From Plectrocnemia conspersa (taxonomy: Eukaryota > Arthropoda > Insecta > Trichoptera > Polycentropodidae), in NCBI GenBank assembly GCA_009617715.1, contig VTFK01000043.1:62001-126000 (forward strand): a DNA stretch of 64,000 nucleotides, read 5' to 3'. Shown in pieces: positions 24,373 through 36,847 of the stretch. Made by a program: the position numbers and the translations under genes. The notes under the pieces were generated by a model. It worked only from the letters and a program-made list of their open reading frames with translations, was not told where the DNA came from and searched no databases. Position 1 is the first letter of the stretch; every line of letters begins with the position of its first letter.

Positions 24373-27300
24373 AGTATTATAAACATACATTAAATAATTA
24401 TTTTTATGGGCCAAAGTGTTTTATCTTAAAAGTTTTGTCAATAAAATTGATATATTTAATCGTTTATGTTGTGATAAACTGTTATTAATTGTGTAATCAT
24501 TTTATGGCTTTGTTTATTAATGCATACTTACAAAGTTCTTAATGGCGATGTGAATCTATAAAAAGAGTTTATTTTGTTTACATATACAGAATGATACGGT
24601 AAAAATCATAAATATTATATTTTTACATAAATATATACTAAAAGTATTTAAATACAATAGCGCCCTTTGTATGTGCATATTAAATACAATTTAAAATGCT
24701 CTATGCATAATAAATTTTACTTAAAATGCTCTTTTTTTCGGGATTGGTTTTGTTCTTTAGTTATCTATAGTTGGTTTCCATAATAGTATTAAATATAATA
24801 TTATTATATTTCATATATATGTATGAATGTCAACTTGTTGATATTTTTTATTAAATGATAGCTAAAATTAGGTATTACGAGTATACTTTGATTTTTATAT
24901 ACATTTTTTATATTTTTTTAATTGAAATTTTAGTTAAATTAATCAAATTTAAATAAAAATCTTAAATCAAATATTATGTAATATCAAAATAATTAATCAA
25001 ATTAGGGAAATAAAATCTAAATTCAATAAAAAAATAGCACTAGTATGGAGGAAAGAGTGACGACTTTTTCATTATTATTTTTGGTATTATGTGAAGCAAT
25101 TACAGTTCATGTTACAAAATAATATAACAAATATTATTGTACAAAAACGTAGCCAATATTATTTAACAGTGATAAAATATGTATTTTTAAAAAAAATGCC
25201 TCTTAAATCTTGAAGCATAATTAAAAAATTAAATTCTCGCCAAGAGATTTCCACCTTTTTGCCACTCTAAATTATTTTTAAGTATTACAAAACCAGACGT
25301 AAGTCAATTAAAGATTCGAAGAATTTATAGAAAATGTATATTTCAGATAAAAACAATCAATTTAAATATTCGTTGAAAACTCTCATTAAAGCTAATGTGG
25401 CATTTTAATCTCACCTAATACTTTGGCAAATTGATATAATACGTTAATATTTCATGTTTTGCATCGTTTCCGTTTTAAGCTCATATATATTTTTACCACG
25501 TTTATGACCGCAAAATACGTGCTTATGACATTCATCAAATTAGCACGTTCCGTCAATTGGTTTTTCGACGAGATCCACGGTCTCTAAATTATTATCTCAC
25601 GCGCAGAACTCGCATGAGATTTCATGAAAAATTGCATTCATTATTTGATAACATGCCAATAATACACACATTACGTGCGTTATGACGTGTTTCAAATTAA
25701 ATATCGCTTGTTTTCGCGTCGAAAGTTTGACAGCTTGCGCGCACAAAAACCGCGCCGAGATCGCTGTGTTGCCAGCCTATTAAGTTGTCATGAATATTAT
25801 TAGCGCCATTCGGCGCTAACACGCCACGGAAGCGCTGCGTGCTACAATAAATTAGTTTTGATATTTATATTATTTATTACAATATGGCTCTTAAATGGCA
25901 AACGTTTATTTTGTTTGAAGATTAATTTATTTGTTTGTATTAAAAATATAATATTATTTTAATAAAGAATGGTATTAATTATTATTAATAAAATTTTATT
26001 TTAGTGATATACAATATTAGATTAGATCTGTCCTAACTAATTACCTACGACTCAACTTTTAATACTGCGTGGATTAGGAACAGACCTCCTACCAGAGCTT
26101 TCGCGAAAGACATTAGCACAAATTAATTTAGGAAACTCACCTAAAAATTATATAAAACCCCATTGGTAATAAAAATAATGCCGCTTATCTTATCGTATAG
26201 TTTAGCTTATCTTTGTTAAAGGCCGTATATATTAAGTAACGTTACGTTAAAACAACTTAAATGATAAAAATATCTATTAAAATAGATTAATATATATTTT
26301 TTTTTATTAAAATAGATAAATAAATAATTATATAGAGACATGGCACTATTTTAATCGCATCACAGATATATTAAAAATATTTTTTAATTATTTACGTAAA
26401 AATGTTTGTCAATTAAGTTAATAAAAAGTGTACGTTTTTTTTTTGCTTCATCCATAACATTATAAAAACCTCAGTTAAACCTTAACCTAAACCGTTTAAA
26501 TTTACGTTTGCTTTGACTGGCAAAAAAGGTGAAATAAACGCCCGATAATTAAAGGGAAATATGTTTGTGTAGAGGGAAAAAAACCGTGTACTCATCAATC
26601 TCTTCAATGGTCCATCCGCTGTCAAATCAAACGTTTAAAATCATTTCGAGGATCATTAATCTGCCAATTACGACGTTTGCAGCTGTTTTTCAAAACGCGC
26701 CAAAACAAATTGAGCAAAAAAGTGCTTCTCTTTCCTTCCCTGGCTGCAAAATGGAGTTTCGAGGGCCTCGTCTTTTCTTTCGTCAGCACTTTTTGCGAGG
26801 AAACAATTAGCGCTGTATTGGATGTATAATACATATAGGTTGTGTATGGAAAATCGTAAATTTTGACAATTAGTAGATATTGTAAATATAATCCAAGATA
26901 TGTGATACATTTTAGATGAAGCTCATTGAATAACCTGTATTAATTTTAGTTTATTTTCATTATATTTCCAAATTGATCATATTATTTTAAAGATCAATTC
27001 GTAATCAATAAGCAATCGATATTTTTACTCTGGTTTAATTTGAGTCTGTTTATAAGATACACAACGAAAGAAAAAGCGTCATATTTATCCAGTTTGTCAA
27101 GCATATTTTTTTGAATTGCAGTAATGGTTGGTTGAATTCAGCTAACATAAAATAATGGCTTTTGCTACGCGAAAATCGTGCAAAAGTGCAACCAGAAGAA
27201 TAATACGCATATTAATCACGCGGAGAGAAAACCCAGAATAATTTATTATTGCCTCTCTCCTGCATCAGACATGAGTGATTTTTTGCTATTTTTCGCACTA

Positions 27301-28916
27301 CAAGTTGAGTTCAATCTATTTTAAAAATGACGTAGTTCAGTTTAAGGATAATGGAATTTTAAAGTCTCCCTTCGGAGGTGTTTAACCTGCACATTTGTGT
27401 TCACCAGACGGTAATCAAACCATTCGTTAAACCTTGCGAATGATATAGACATTGTTGAATAATAAACTGTTGTAGCCAATTATATTAATAAATATATGTA
27501 ATATGACTCTTTCAATTTTGTAAGAAATGTACTTTGACTTTTAGAAGAATTGTTTTCTAAATGTTTTTTGGCTAAATGCAAAAAAAAGCAACAACAACGC
27601 GTTTACAATAGGGCCCAAATTTCTGTTTTCTATTTTCAAAAATTTGTACTGGTATTTTTAAGTCAAAATTTATTTATTTTATAAATTGTAGATAAAAATA
27701 TAAATCTTTTGGATTATGTACTCTTAGTTACTTTTTATATTTTTCAAATATTTAATATATTAATTTAAAAAATGCTCATTGACTATTTTAAAGAGCATCT
27801 TTTTATATGTTGAAATATTTTTTCAGGGTGTTGTAAATCTTTGCAATTTGTTTTATTTTCATGTTTAAGCGTTAGGCATTCCCTGAGATTCATTGCGATT
27901 TATACAAGAATTTTACGTGAGGAATTCGCAGTGAGATCTCCCAATTTATTCTCCATTCATACGTCACCGTCGGCGTGATGGCGAGAAAAGCAAAAAAAAA
28001 TATGACATTGGCCTACGCTTTGACGTCAAAAAATATTCGTCACACCAATATTGCTAGTGTATGACTAATGCTAGATGAATCCTTATTTACTTTGGACTGG
28101 TATCAAATGCGATACGTTAGAGAACTCATAAATTTGTAGAGTGTGGAAGATGTACAAATAATAACATAAAAAATAAAATTAAAATAAATGCGACACGTAA
28201 TTTATTTTTTATTATTTATTCAATGTTATTTGTCGTGTTATTTTTAATTCGCACAAATAAATTAAACTTTGTGGCTTGGGAATTTATAGCTCTTTGATGT
28301 TCCAAATCCAGAAAGCTCGAACGCTTTCTTATCTAAATATTTTAACTATTACGGTCGTGATTTTTATGACTGTATAATAAAATTTTATGATAGCCATTGT
28401 AGGTATTTCACGCTAAGAGAAATTTTAAACGACTCTCTCCTTAAGCGAAGCTTCAAAATTAAATTATCCGTTTTAATTAATTAAACTAAAATTAAACCAT
28501 AAATAAATATAATTAGATATATAAATTATTATTCATAATAAACATATGTAATTAAGGCGTTAACAAGCTTTCAAAACTCTGCTGTCTCAAAGTAATCTAA
28601 TATATATATTTTATAGAACCTCAACAAGTAATAATAATACATTTTAGAAATTAATTATTGATTTATTTTTTTATTCGCATACATGTGCTTATGTACTTTG
28701 TACAAAAAATATAATATATAAAAATATTTATAAAAATAACAATAATTCTGTTCTAAATTTAGGGTCAGTAGGGTTATTTTTGTCTCCAAAGTGGGCTTGC
28801 TCTGAATTTCAGACGTTGAGCCGGTTCAGAGGATGCGAAGAGAGAAGCGGCGGCTTCTGCAATCTGAATCTGAGCCAGCCTTCTCATGGTTGAAATAAAA
28901 ATATAAAAATTTGTTG
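24373..28916. other. Non-coding stretch with a conserved-looking island at 25.5-25.86 kb
   Basis: Most is AT-rich and featureless. Bases 25550-25860 are GC-elevated, with CpG-containing motifs ACGTGCGTTATGACGTG and the perfect inverted repeat TTAGCGCC-ATTC-GGCGCTAA (25800-25819). A frame pair on both strands at 26565-26910 has no recognised domain. An island at about 27860-28080 contains TTTGACGTCAAAA, a palindromic CRE-type site. These could be cis-regulatory, but nothing proves it. Confidence 0.4.
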
Positions 28917-28976
28917 TGTTTATGATACATTAAACTCCAATGTGGGTGTAATGTTTATGATACATTAAACTCCAAT
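28917..28976 (+). repeat. 25-bp direct repeat, 35-bp period
   Basis: TGTTTATGATACATTAAACT plus CCAAT occurs at 28917-28941 and 28952-28976 with no mismatch. It is a local duplication. Confidence 0.9.
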
Positions 28977-31262
28977 AGTGTAAATGTCAGTAAAAGTGTC
29001 TCTAAAAAAGTCTTCAGACAAATTTTCAGAGAGTAGCTGATTTTAGATTGGTAGGAGATTTTGTTCTTCATCCTTTTACGGTGGAACAACGAGAGTAATT
29101 TGAAACAAATTACTCTTAACCGTTTTGAGGGTATTGAACATTAAGTGTTTATACGAGGCACACAGTATCTTTAAGCTCTTTACCTGAAACGCCTATTGAT
29201 ACGCAAAACAAGTCCCAACATCTCAGTTATTACATGTGTTCTATATATGCTGATATAATGTAAGGTCTACTAAAAATTGGACATTTAAATCGGTTGCCAC
29301 TTTTATGCAATGAAGCACATTGTTATTAATTTTAATTTTGTGATGCTAAATGGTGATTTATTACCAGATTTTTAACATAAAATTAAAGTTTTTCACAATC
29401 CTTAATGAAATATATCATAACACTTTCTTGAGTTCATCAACAAATGTAATAAATTCTAATTTTAAATAACATTATTATAATTATTAATGATTATAAAAAC
29501 AAGTTGAGAATAGAACATTAAAAAATATTCCATGTTTCAATGTATTCAGTTGCAACGTATTGATGTTTTTAATGACGTCAATTTTTTTTCTAAACAACTG
29601 TCGTACCCATTATATGGGTGCGTTACTTTAATATAATTAATTAAATGTAAAAGCGCAAATAAATACTGTTTTTTTAGTCTGTTTGCAACATTAATCTACC
29701 GAAATCTATTTACCTAATCGCTTTATTCAGGAATTATTGTAATGGTAAATAAAAAGAGTTAAAAGATATATGTTTAAAAATTAACTTTTTATTACATACA
29801 TATTCTTCTCCTACATATGGCATGTAAAAATTCAATTTTAAAGATAGCAGAACAAAATTACTAAAACTATTCGTCTCACAATAAAAGTTTTACGTCTTAG
29901 CGGTTTAAGTCCGTGTTCTGTAAACGAATAAAAATTACAATTTGGAATAGAATAATCTCGAGATAATAATATCTTTTTATTATTCTTTTTGATCATAAAT
30001 CATGTGCGTTATTTGAACTATATACTAAAATTAATTATTAGCATATTTATAAGAAAGTAATTAAATTTACACATGTATTAAAATATGAATATGATCATTA
30101 TGCGTATAAGTATATAAATCGTTTTGTAGATTTACGCAGTATTCAAACATTATAAATCACCTTATGTCCTTAGTTTCGTATTTTTAACGCCCCTTTGTTT
30201 CGAAAGGCTTGAGAAAAGTTTGCTAAATAGAAGAGAAATATTGTTTCCTTGCGGGTTTTCTCGAAGCTCGAGAAAAACCGACGTTTTACCCACGACCGAC
30301 GTTATTTATTATTTTTTGACACGGTCCGTTTAAAAACAATTTACCAAAGAAAAACATGTAGGAATAAAGCAATTTAATGAAATATTTATTCAAGCCCCGC
30401 GTGTAATATATTCCGCATGCGAATCCGTACTATATATGTACGTATGTGGATATAGAATGTAGTAATACTTTTACGTCATATCTCTCTTGCCTGAGTTTGA
30501 TATCAGAAAATTACTGTGTGTCGACTTTGCAACGTGTTGCTGCATAATACGCTATCATTATTTTCTCTTACGAAAAAGTATTCGCAATCTCGCATGTGTC
30601 TTTTAAAGAAAATTGTTCAAGGACACAAAAATTTCCATCGCTATCGGATATTATCGCATAAAATTTACGATAGCGAAGTGCTTAATAAACTATCGTTATA
30701 TATATTTTTTATAACTAGAAATCGTCGTGAATTAATTGCATTGCCAGCTCTTATATTTATTATCCGAGATTATGGCTTTTGCTCCGCGTTATCTCGGTTG
30801 TCAAAGAGTGAACCGTAAATCTGGTAGCTACGCCATGGCATTTATTAAAAACCTTTATCGGAGAGCCGCGAGCTTTCCAGATAAAGCCCGTTCCTTTAAG
30901 TAGATTAACTAGTCGTACGACCTCAAACGAGGTGAGCTTAATCATCCCGTAGATTCTCTTTTCTCTTAACGACTCGTGTAGGTATATTTTGTAATACTTT
31001 TTCGTTTAAAGTTTACTTTTGTAATTGGATAAATAAAAATATATATTTTTATAACGAAAAAGTAATTACGGTCTGATCATACTAATTTGCGTGCTATTAG
31101 TAATTATCTCGTCGATAAGGTTAATGCAATTCACAATAATCTTCTGCCTTTATTTATTTATGAGTGACTTATAACATTGTTCTTTTTTTTATTATGACGT
31201 ACAAAATTTCTTAGGAATACTTTTTATATTATAATATATTGCTTTTTACCTTATATTATGAT
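28977..31262. other. Non-coding stretch with GC-elevated block 30.2-30.95 kb
   Basis: AT-rich until about 30180. The block from 30200 to 30960 is more complex. It contains an imperfect hairpin, GGTTTTCTCGA/CTCGAGAAAAACC (30252-30279), and open frames on both strands (30516-30818 and 30945-30760) with no domain I can identify. TGACGTCA is present near 29573. Confidence 0.4.
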
Positions 31263-31345
31263 TGTTATTACCATCAGTGGTAAAGAGCGGTAATTATAAC
31301 CTAAAAGATCTGAGTTTGAATCCCATATGGAACCTGGTATTTTAA
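31263..31345 (+). repeat. tRNA-derived SINE-like fragment, copy 1
   Basis: An A-box-like TGGTAAAGAGCGG is followed after about 25 bases by a B-box-like AGTTTGAATCC within AACCTAAAAGATCTGAGTTT, then CATATGGAACCTGG and an A-rich tract. Two other places in the window (about 45331 and 59132) share the core AAAGAYCTRGGTTTGAATCCCAT. The pattern is that of the tRNA-like head of a SINE, and the segment does not fold as a functional tRNA. Ends and target duplication are unclear. Confidence 0.55.
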
Positions 31346-32880
31346 AAAAAATATTATTTTAGAAAGTCTATTGTGGTCATTGTTTATGTCGTTCTTGTGC
31401 GCTTTTAATATGGAAAATAATATACTATGAAGTGTTTGGTGGTAGGGCACCTTTGTTAAATCAACGATTTCTGATAGGAAATTTTGTTGGAATTCCTACA
31501 AAAATCTGTTTTAATATTGTATGCACTAAAAAATAAAGAAATGTTTTTAAATATTACAACTGCATTGCGTTCAGTAGTCAACTTTTATAGGAATATATTT
31601 TTCGATTGCAATAAAAATACTGTTCTCAGTCAATACTTTTAAACTCGTAACAATTCCATTACGTTATATAAAATAATATTCATACACGGTTGACCCATTT
31701 TTGGAAACAAATATATCGTAGTGCATCTAGCTTTCCAAAAAAAAAAAAAATAATAAGGCCCTACATTTGCCATTAATCGTATGAAGATGAAGGCTTTTAA
31801 AAGGAGTTTGACGATGCTGCAGTTTATCGTTAATTACAGACAAGCGAAAAGCCTTCGCCCTTGCAAAAGCTGTAAAACGTTTAAGCTCCGCGACGCTTCT
31901 GTTGCTAAAACGTCACTTGAAAGCTTCTTTTATTATCTTGTTCTGTAAATGCAATCACTTACATCGCGCACGCTTTTAAGCTCAGCTTTGTCTCATTAGC
32001 ATCAAATTGCATTATTCGTTTGCGATCGCAGTTGCTACTGCAATGCCTTTTGGATTACATTTATAAACTTTTTTTAAGACTAGAGCAAAGTTCTTGATAT
32101 AATCCGATTAAATTAAAATATACTTATGGAATAGCTATCATTTTAATTTGCTTCGACTGCAGTTTTACGTGTATAAACCTAATGCACTAAAAGTTACTAT
32201 TTTTATTATCATTTATGAGAATGTATGGAGTTGTAAAAATATTTTCTATATAATAATAATCAATATAATTATTAAATTAAATTAAAATAATTAAAAATTT
32301 AGGTGTAAATATTTATTTTTATTAAATAAATCATCGGCGATCAATTGTAGAATCAGTGAATTTTCCATTAAACGAATTTAGTAGTCGGTGAACTTTCCTA
32401 ATGCCCATAAACTTATATTAAAATAAAGTTCTGTGTAATAATACATATATTATAAAATGATAAATAAAAAAATAAAAAATAAGTTCAAATTAATATAAGC
32501 TGTTTAAAAACTCTAAAAGAGCTATAGGGAAACAAATAGAATTTGACTGATATTTTATAACAATTTTATTACGAAAGTTTCGTTCCTTTCACACCATTCA
32601 ATTTATACTAAGCAGGTATATACTAAATATAAATGTGAATTATACAGCTTTTTGCAATAAAATCGAAACAGAGCAATAAAATACAGAAGCGTTCAAATGA
32701 TACCAGAGCTGCCCATGAATAATATTATAATTTAAACATAAAGTTATTTCTTTTACTACATAAAACCTGTTATATAAGGGTTTCTATCGTTGTAAAAAAC
32801 ATATACTAAAAGAACAGTAGATGTGTGTGTCGAGGATAAAAAAAAAACATTTTATTGTTTCGCAATGGAAAACTTTTCAT
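31346..32880. other. Non-coding AT-rich stretch
   Basis: Contains a 14-base A-run at 31737-31750. A GC-elevated section of about 250 bp at 31780-32050 has GCGATCGC and no open frame of note. The rest is low complexity. Confidence 0.4.
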
Positions 32881-32882
32881 GC

Positions 32883-32949
32883 GGATACGTTTTATGCGAT
32901 TTTCACTATAAGAAGCATATCTTACAGTGAAAATCGTATAAGCCCGTAT
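32883..32949 (-). other. Imperfect hairpin of ~67 nt
   Basis: The left arm GGATACGTTTTATGCGATTT plus TCACTATAAG pairs with CTTACAGTGAAAATCGTATA plus the following CCCGTAT. There are about four mismatches and an 8-base loop, AAGCATAT. Size and mismatch pattern resemble a microRNA precursor, but short MITEs give the same shape. No mature sequence is recognised, and the strand is undetermined. Confidence 0.45.
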
Positions 32950-33317
32950 ATAATATATAATAATATAGATGTATGAAAAATTGTGAACTTTATATATTAT
33001 ATAAAAACGTATGTGGTTTTGAAATAGAGATATGTAAAATACATAGATAACAACTTCATTCAAAGAATATATAAATATCAATGGATGGTTTGATTTAATT
33101 TATTAATTTATAAAGGATTAGTATTAATTGTTTTTAAAGTTTTTTTTAATTAAAATTAAATCTGACTATTAAACAATTTACTTAAATTTCTTCTTTTTTA
33201 TTATTGGCCTCAGCTAATGTTTCTTCTTAAAAATTATTTTTCGAGAATTTCTCTAACAAAATGTTTAATCGAGAATTCCCATTTTTAGAAATTATATAAA
33301 TTATTTTTCATTATATA
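32950..33317. other. Non-coding AT-rich stretch before the Tigger element
   Basis: No features beyond A/T tracts. The antisense open frame across 33081-32806 is low complexity. Confidence 0.4.
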
Positions 33318-34517
33318 CAGTCAGTTCTCGAGTAACGACGGGGTTTCGTTCCACCACCTTTGTCGTAACTTGTAAAGGTCGTAAGTCGAAAATCATACAA
33401 AAAAGAATTAAAAACAATGCATACATGCGAAATACAAAAACCACTTTTATTGCTGACTTCAAGTTGTTAACTAAATACTTTTTAGCAAATATCTACATAA
33501 ATAATTTATTTATAAAAATTGATCTAGAGTATTTTTGTCATCTGTGCTACTGATATCCATTGTTAATTCTTGAGATTTTTCAGCGAGTGCAGTGATAGTG
33601 CTTGTTTTTCTTAAAAAAACATCCAGGTTTGTTTGTACAGTTTGTTGTTTCTTTTCTCTATAAATTTCATAATAACACGCAAGTGCTTGCTGAATAAGGC
33701 CGTGTACCCTCGAAGATCTATCGATGTCTTTGTCCATATTTTTAAATTTTTTAATAGCATCATTGATTTGGCTAAAAGCTGCACCCATGTCTTTTAACAC
33801 ATTTTTTTTTGGTGGTTCTTCGAGTTCATCTAATTCTTTTAGCTCCATTACATTTTTTCTGCAACTCGTTGTTCCTCAATCTCATTCAAATATTGGTTTG
33901 TGAGTTCCTCAACATCATTTTCCAAAAAATGAATTACATCTTTATTATCAACTTCCAGATTAAGTTGTTGAGCACATTTTACAATAATATTTGCTATCTC
34001 ATCTATTTCCCCTTCTTTATTAAAATACATATTGTCATTATATCTTTTTAATAGTTTGTTCCATATGCCGTTCATACAATTCGTCGTTACTTTGGACCAT
34101 CCTTTTGAGATATTGTTTATTGCATGAAAGATGTTGTAATTTTTCCCAAAGTCTCTCAATGTCTGATGTATGTCTGTTCCTACAATTGCTTGGGCAAAAG
34201 TGATTCTTAAATAATGGGCTTTGAAGTTGATCCATCGGCTGTAGAATGCTGGTGGTGTTTGGAGGTAAATAAACCACTTTTATATTTGGATGTGATTCCC
34301 CTAAGTGTGGAGGATGGCCTGGAGCATTGTCAAGAATCAATAAAATTTTAAAGGCTATGTCGTTTTCATCACAGTTCTTCTTTACTTCTGGAATGAAACA
34401 GTTATCAAACCAGTCTTGAAATTATTTATGACATAAAAAAAAATTTTTTTTTACAACTTTTTTTTTCGTCGTAACTCCGAATGGTCGTAAGTCGAGGTGG
34501 TCGTAACTCGAATAAAT
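33318..34517 (-). mobile_element. Internally deleted Tigger/pogo DNA transposon
   Basis: The left end begins CAGTCAGTTCTCGAGTAACG, directly preceded by TA (33316-33317), as expected for a pogo/Tigger insertion. At the other side, the reverse complement of 34470-34517 reads TTCGAGTTACGACCACCTCG and carries the same CGAGT-ACGAC motif, so both ends are related inverted repeats with internal TTACGACC repeats. The outermost 15-20 bases of the right end, and its TA, are lost or mutated. The interior encodes the C-terminal half of a DDE transposase on the minus strand. The N-terminal half, including the DNA-binding domain and the first catalytic aspartate, has been deleted next to the right end. The element cannot move by itself. 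Confidence 0.9.
33510..34424 (-). pseudogene. Tigger (TIGD-type) transposase, C-terminal half, frameshifted
   Basis: The minus strand starts near 34424 with FQDWFDNCFIPEVK and continues through LLILDNAPGHP, which contains the second catalytic aspartate. It then reads VYLPPNTTSILQPMDQ, which contains the third catalytic acidic residue, 32 residues after the second. This is the signature of the DDE_1 domain in Tigger/pogo transposases. The frame shifts near 34160, into a segment reading FGKNYNIFHAINNISKGW and CMNGIWNKLLKRY, and again near 33848, where the first segment ends in a stop right after ...VAEKM. The last frame (33848-33510) covers the variable, lysine-rich C-terminus and ends at a natural-looking stop. 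Apart from two frameshifts and the missing N-terminus the coding is well preserved, indicating modest age. There is no sign of host exaptation. Confidence 0.92.
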
Positions 34518-35331
34518 AATCAAACAATTTTTTTTCAATTTTCTATTACACTAACAGGCCGGCGGTTTTGTCTTTACTTTAATGATCTAATGAACCACTT
34601 CGATAAAAAGAAATTACGTTTGGAAATCTGCAAAATGTAAAACGATTTTTTATATATTGTTTTTGTAGAGTAGTAACGGCTGTTATTGACAATTATCTCA
34701 CAATATTTGGTCAAAACTCTGTGTTATATATTTATAAGAATACGACTGCGCACTATTTTTTTATTTTTATAAGTCTTCATATATATAATACATATATGAT
34801 GCCAATCTATACAATTGCTCTCTTGTACAATGATATCTGAATTTATGATTTGATAAAAGATTAAGAAAATACTTTACTAAATAAAATTTAATTTTAAGTT
34901 TATACTGAAGGAATTTTATTGATTATTCTGCTTATTTAATATAGTAAACTTTTTAAAATGTTTTTGAACACTCATCAATCTTTTTGATTAGGAGTAAAAT
35001 ACTTTTCTCTATTGTCTCATTTCATTACATATATTTAATAAACAACAATAATTGAGAATAATAATAGTAAACGCTTCAATAACAACGGTAAATATTTTAT
35101 CCAATTACGCACGTTCGAGCTATAGGCATGCGAAAATCTTCCGTGCAAACACGAGAAGCAAAATAATTACAACAAACAATAAGAAGGCGTATAACAATAA
35201 CACGTGCGAGTGCTTCGTTTATTGCGTTCATAACGTAGTGTATTTGTAGCAGTACGGAACGAAGAATCCCGGCAAAAGGAAAACAGACCTTTTATTGTGT
35301 GTTTGTGCAAAAAATCCGATAGTATACTTAC
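34518..35331. other. Non-coding stretch between Tigger element and exon candidate
   Basis: AT-rich to about 35040, then GC-elevated with a 65-codon plus-strand frame (35052-35249) that looks like a chance frame rich in Asn and Ile. If the exon at 35332-35459 is real, this is its downstream intron on the minus strand, and the Tigger element sits inside it. Confidence 0.4.
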
Positions 35332-35459
35332 CTCGCGACCATCTGCTCCCAGGCAAATCTATTCGTCAGATTTCGCAGCTCGGTTTTATTGCTGATTTTG
35401 CGTCGAATGGTCCAGATTTTATCTCGAGAGACGATCCTTGAAAACGGGCGTAAACACAT
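35332..35459 (-). CDS. Candidate 5' coding exon of unidentified gene
   Basis: On the minus strand an ATG at 35459 (preceded in frame by TAG) opens 42 codons plus two bases and ends exactly at GAG/GTAAGTAT, a near-perfect splice donor (exon end 35332). The peptide begins MCLRPFSRIVSRDKIW and ends NLTNRFAWEQMVA. It is basic, hydrophilic and has normal amino-acid composition, unlike the A/T-driven frames elsewhere. Base composition is near balanced. An acceptor-like TTTTATTACACAG lies 12 bases upstream of the ATG, so this may instead be an internal exon with the start inside it. I do not recognise the protein, and no following exon was found in the remaining minus-strand sequence. A conserved regulatory element is the alternative. 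Confidence 0.4.
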
Positions 35460-36847
35460 CTACGAAAGGCTGTGTAATAAAATTATGAAGGCTCTATACT
35501 TGTGCAGGCGGTCGATTTTCTTCTCGTAAACCACTGGTGTATTTTTTGTTATTTTTATTAAACACTTGGGATTTTACGCCCCTACAAGAATGAGGTGTGA
35601 CAATAGAGTTCAAATAAATGGGATATAATCTGACATTTTTATATAAAAATATAAAATATAAAACAGGAAATATTCACAAAGATAAAATATAAAAGACGGA
35701 AATCAGTTTGAAGCGCTGTAGCAACCTTAGCTATACATTTTTTCTATTGAATTTGGTATTATGTATATTTCCCAAAATAAAAGTTTTACAAACTTTGTTT
35801 TATTTAAATGACAAGAAATTCTAAAAATAAAATAAATAAATATTACCATTTGACATCCGACATATTTTTAAAAAATGCAACAAAATTCACAAATTTGTTT
35901 GTCATATTTAAAAAAAAAATTACATTAATATGTATGAAATGTTTCGGTTTATATTTATGTTGACCAATATTTTTTTTATCTTAAATATAAGTAGCACAAC
36001 TATAAGTCGTACATATAAGGTATTGACAAGTATTAAAAAAAAAAATGGTTAATGCAAAAATATTTTTCTTATTGCAAAAGTAAAATCAGTATACGTTTAA
36101 CTGTGGATCGTGTAAATATAAAAAAAATTATATAAAATTAGGTTCAAAGCCACTTATCTATTTAAACAGATAAAAAATATTTGAGAGATAAATATTAGCT
36201 GCAGAAAATCATTCAGATAAGTAAGGGATTAATGAATGTACGTACGAAAGCCGATAGATGGTGATGGGACGCAATCAATAAAATAGATTTTAAAATATGA
36301 TTATTACTAAGAAATATAAAGGATATGGAGATAAGAGTATTATTTATTTTAAACTATTTTAATTTTACCAGGACAATAGACTAGCGGTATATGCCAGCGA
36401 CTATTACTTGAAACACTAATCCTATATGTATCTTAGCGTTTTTTTATATTTTGTATCACGTCTAGGAGATTGGAATTAATGATTATTATAATAATATAAA
36501 ATTGATGGATTTTAAAATATAAGAATCCTAGATTTTTATAATCTTACGAATAAATATTGTGATGATGATAATATAAATAAAATAAAGGTAAGTACTTATT
36601 AGGTACTATAATAATGTTTCATAATAATAATATGTATACACTATACAAATATTATATGTTTAAAGTAAAATAAAACGCTTTTGATGTACTTTCAGTTGAT
36701 TTTTTTGCATAATTATAGTAAAATAAAAAATAGGTACTAGGTATTGTATATATAATATAATTGTTCTAAGCTTATTATTTGCTAAAAATAAAACATTCTA
36801 TGCTCAATTATAAACTCAATAAATCGTATCGCTGTATGAACGTTGTA
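35460..36847. other. Non-coding AT-rich stretch
   Basis: GC-elevated only to about 35600, then low-complexity A/T. A donor-like GGTAAGTACTTATT at about 36587 has no exon-like sequence before it. Confidence 0.45.

Noticed and set aside
31263..31345. Functional tRNA gene at 31.27 kb
   Set aside because: The A- and B-box-like motifs are there, but no cloverleaf with paired acceptor and anticodon stems could be formed.
34340..34420. Whether the Tigger transposase could be a domesticated host gene
   Set aside because: Half the protein is missing, there are two frameshifts, and the element's own terminal repeats are present, so it is an ordinary dead copy.
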